A DNA stretch of 6,212 nucleotides from assembly GCA_002438575.1 (NCBI GenBank), contig DJPP01000139.1:2658-8869 (forward strand). The letters are read 5' to 3'. A model generated the notes under the pieces. That model was not told the DNA's origin. It made no database searches and saw only the letters and a program-made list of their open reading frames with translations. The position numbers and the translations under genes were made by a program. The DNA comes from Oscillospiraceae bacterium UBA6409 (GTDB lineage: Bacteria; Bacillota; Clostridia; Oscillospirales; Oscillospiraceae). Within the stretch, counting starts at the first letter, position 1. Each line of letters starts with the position of its first letter. Shown one piece after another: positions 5,108 through 6,212 of the stretch.

Positions 5108-6212
5108 GTGAGGAAATGAAGGCGCTGCGGGAGCAGCTGCTGCGGAACGACAAGAACGGGTATGATACGCTGGACGAGGCGCAGCTTCGGGAGATGGAGG
5201 CCTACTGCGCGGACTACAAGGCGTTCCTGAACGAGGGAAAGACCGAACGGCTCAGCGCCCGGGCGGCTATCGCTGCGGCCGAGGCGAAGGGCTTTGTGCA
5301 GTACAGACGCGGCATGGCGCTGAAGGCCGGGGATAAGGTGTACACCTGCAACCGGGGCAAGGGGCTGATGCTGGCGGTCATCGGCAGGGAGAGTCTGGCC
5401 GAGGGCGCGCAGATCGCCGCGGCGCACATCGACTCGCCGCGGCTGGATCTGAAGCCCACACCGCTGTACGAGGACAGCGAAATGGCGTATTTCAAGACAC
5501 ATTACTACGGCGGTATCCGCAAATACCAGTGGGTGACCATTCCCCTGCAGCTGCGGGGCGTGGTGGCCAAGAAGGACGGCAGCGTGGTGGACGTGTGCAT
5601 CGGCGAGGCGGGCGAGCCCCAGCTGGTCATCACGGACCTGCTGCCCCATCTGGGCGGCGAGCAGGGGCGGAAGCCCCTGAACGAGGCGGTGCCCGGCGAG
5701 ACGCTGAACCTGCTGGTGGGCAGCCGGCCCATCGGGGACAGCGAGGACAAGGAACGGGTGAAGCTGCACGTGATGAAGCGGCTGCACGACAAGTACGGCA
5801 TCACGGAGAGCGACTTTGCCTCCGCGGAGCTGGAGGCCGTGCCCGCCGCGGAGGCGGTGGACATCGGTATCGACGGCAGCATGATCGGCTCCTACGGCCA
5901 TGACGACCGGGTGTGCGGCTACGCGGCGCTGCGGGCGCTGCTGGATATCGAAACACCGGATAAGACGGCGGTGTGTGTGCTGGCGGACAAGGAGGAGATC
6001 GGCTCCATGGGCGTGACGGGTATGCAGTCCGCGGCCTTTGACACCTTTATGTCCGACCTGTGCGACGGCCAGAACGTGCCGCTGAAGGCGTGCTTTGAGA
6101 ACGCCTTTTGCCTGTCCGCCGACGTGACGGCGGCCTATGATCCCAACTTTGCCGATGTATACGAGAAGAAGAACGCGGCCTTTGTCAACTATGGCGTGGG
6201 TATCTGCAAGTA
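5104..6212 (+). CDS. M18-family metallo-aminopeptidase, 3'-truncated by the window edge
   Basis: M18 aminopeptidases are cytoplasmic di-metal (usually zinc) enzymes that remove N-terminal residues from peptides. The 369 visible residues contain most of the active site. H108 in AAHIDSPRLDL is the first expected metal ligand. D267 or D268 in YGHDDRVCGYAAL supplies the bridging Asp. E297-E298 in DKEEIGSMGVTGMQS match the catalytic Glu and the metal-binding Glu, and D340 in LSADVTAAYDPNF matches the next ligand. The last ligand, a His, should lie beyond the edge with roughly the final 70-110 residues. The DVTAAYDP form, in place of the His-rich DMAHAVHPNY of the aspartyl aminopeptidases, suggests the bacterial aminopeptidase I-like branch, so acidic specificity should not be assumed. 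There is no signal peptide. The ATG overlaps the sua5-coaE stop (ATGA). The frame is open to the last base, with two bases of a codon left over. Confidence 0.94.
   Translation, partial: MSEEMKALREQLLRNDKNGYDTLDEAQLREMEAYCADYKAFLNEGKTERLSARAAIAAAEAKGFVQYRRGMALKAGDKVYTCNRGKGLMLAVIGRESLAEGAQIAAAHIDSPRLDLKPTPLYEDSEMAYFKTHYYGGIRKYQWVTIPLQLRGVVAKKDGSVVDVCIGEAGEPQLVITDLLPHLGGEQGRKPLNEAVPGETLNLLVGSRPIGDSEDKERVKLHVMKRLHDKYGITESDFASAELEAVPAAEAVDIGIDGSMIGSYGHDDRVCGYAALRALLDIETPDKTAVCVLADKEEIGSMGVTGMQSAAFDTFMSDLCDGQNVPLKACFENAFCLSADVTAAYDPNFADVYEKKNAAFVNYGVGICK

Noticed and set aside
1..6212. Mobile element, phage, CRISPR array, toxin-antitoxin or defence system
   Set aside because: There are no transposase, integrase, nuclease or repeat-spacer patterns, and every stretch longer than 60 bases is accounted for by a recognised coding gene.

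Overview
The window is a GC-rich stretch of bacterial chromosome. Every gene lies on the + strand, and the genes are packed almost end to end. Third codon positions are mostly G or C, and strong AGGAGG-type ribosome binding sites precede several starts. The protein families (a standalone LUD protein with a Cys cluster, a full-length Sua5, a clostridial-type M18 aminopeptidase, an RF1 with a PET anticodon tripeptide) suggest a high-GC member of the Clostridia, perhaps Oscillospiraceae-like. That placement is inferred from protein character only; no rRNA or other taxonomic marker is present.

Layout: (1) 1-1215, the C-terminal two thirds of an ABC-F ATPase, entering from the left edge. (2) 1217-1705, a small flavodoxin-like protein. 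(3) 1715-2785, prfA, peptide chain release factor 1. (4) 2788-3426, a standalone LUD-domain (LutC-like) protein with a five-cysteine cluster near its C-terminus. (5) A 58-base gap, the only real intergenic space. (6) 3485-5107, an in-frame fusion of Sua5 (L-threonylcarbamoyladenylate synthase, tRNA t6A pathway) and CoaE (dephospho-CoA kinase). (7) 5104 to the right edge, an M18-family metallo-aminopeptidase missing its C-terminus. Gene junctions are 1, 9, 2 and 58 nt apart, and the last is a 4-nt ATGA overlap. This looks like one operon, possibly with a break or extra promoter in the 58-nt gap.

Three genes concern translation (ABC-F, RF1, Sua5) and one concerns peptide turnover (M18). CoaE makes CoA. 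The flavodoxin and LUD proteins are redox-associated families with no obvious partner here. No tRNA, rRNA, mobile element, CRISPR array or phage gene is visible. The region reads as housekeeping chromosome, not an accessory island, and I see no clear new defence or mobile system. The points most worth checking are the Sua5-CoaE fusion with its atypical kinase motifs, a codon-context effect in which the rare ATA and GTA codons occur only before pyrimidine-starting codons, and the LUD cysteine cluster.
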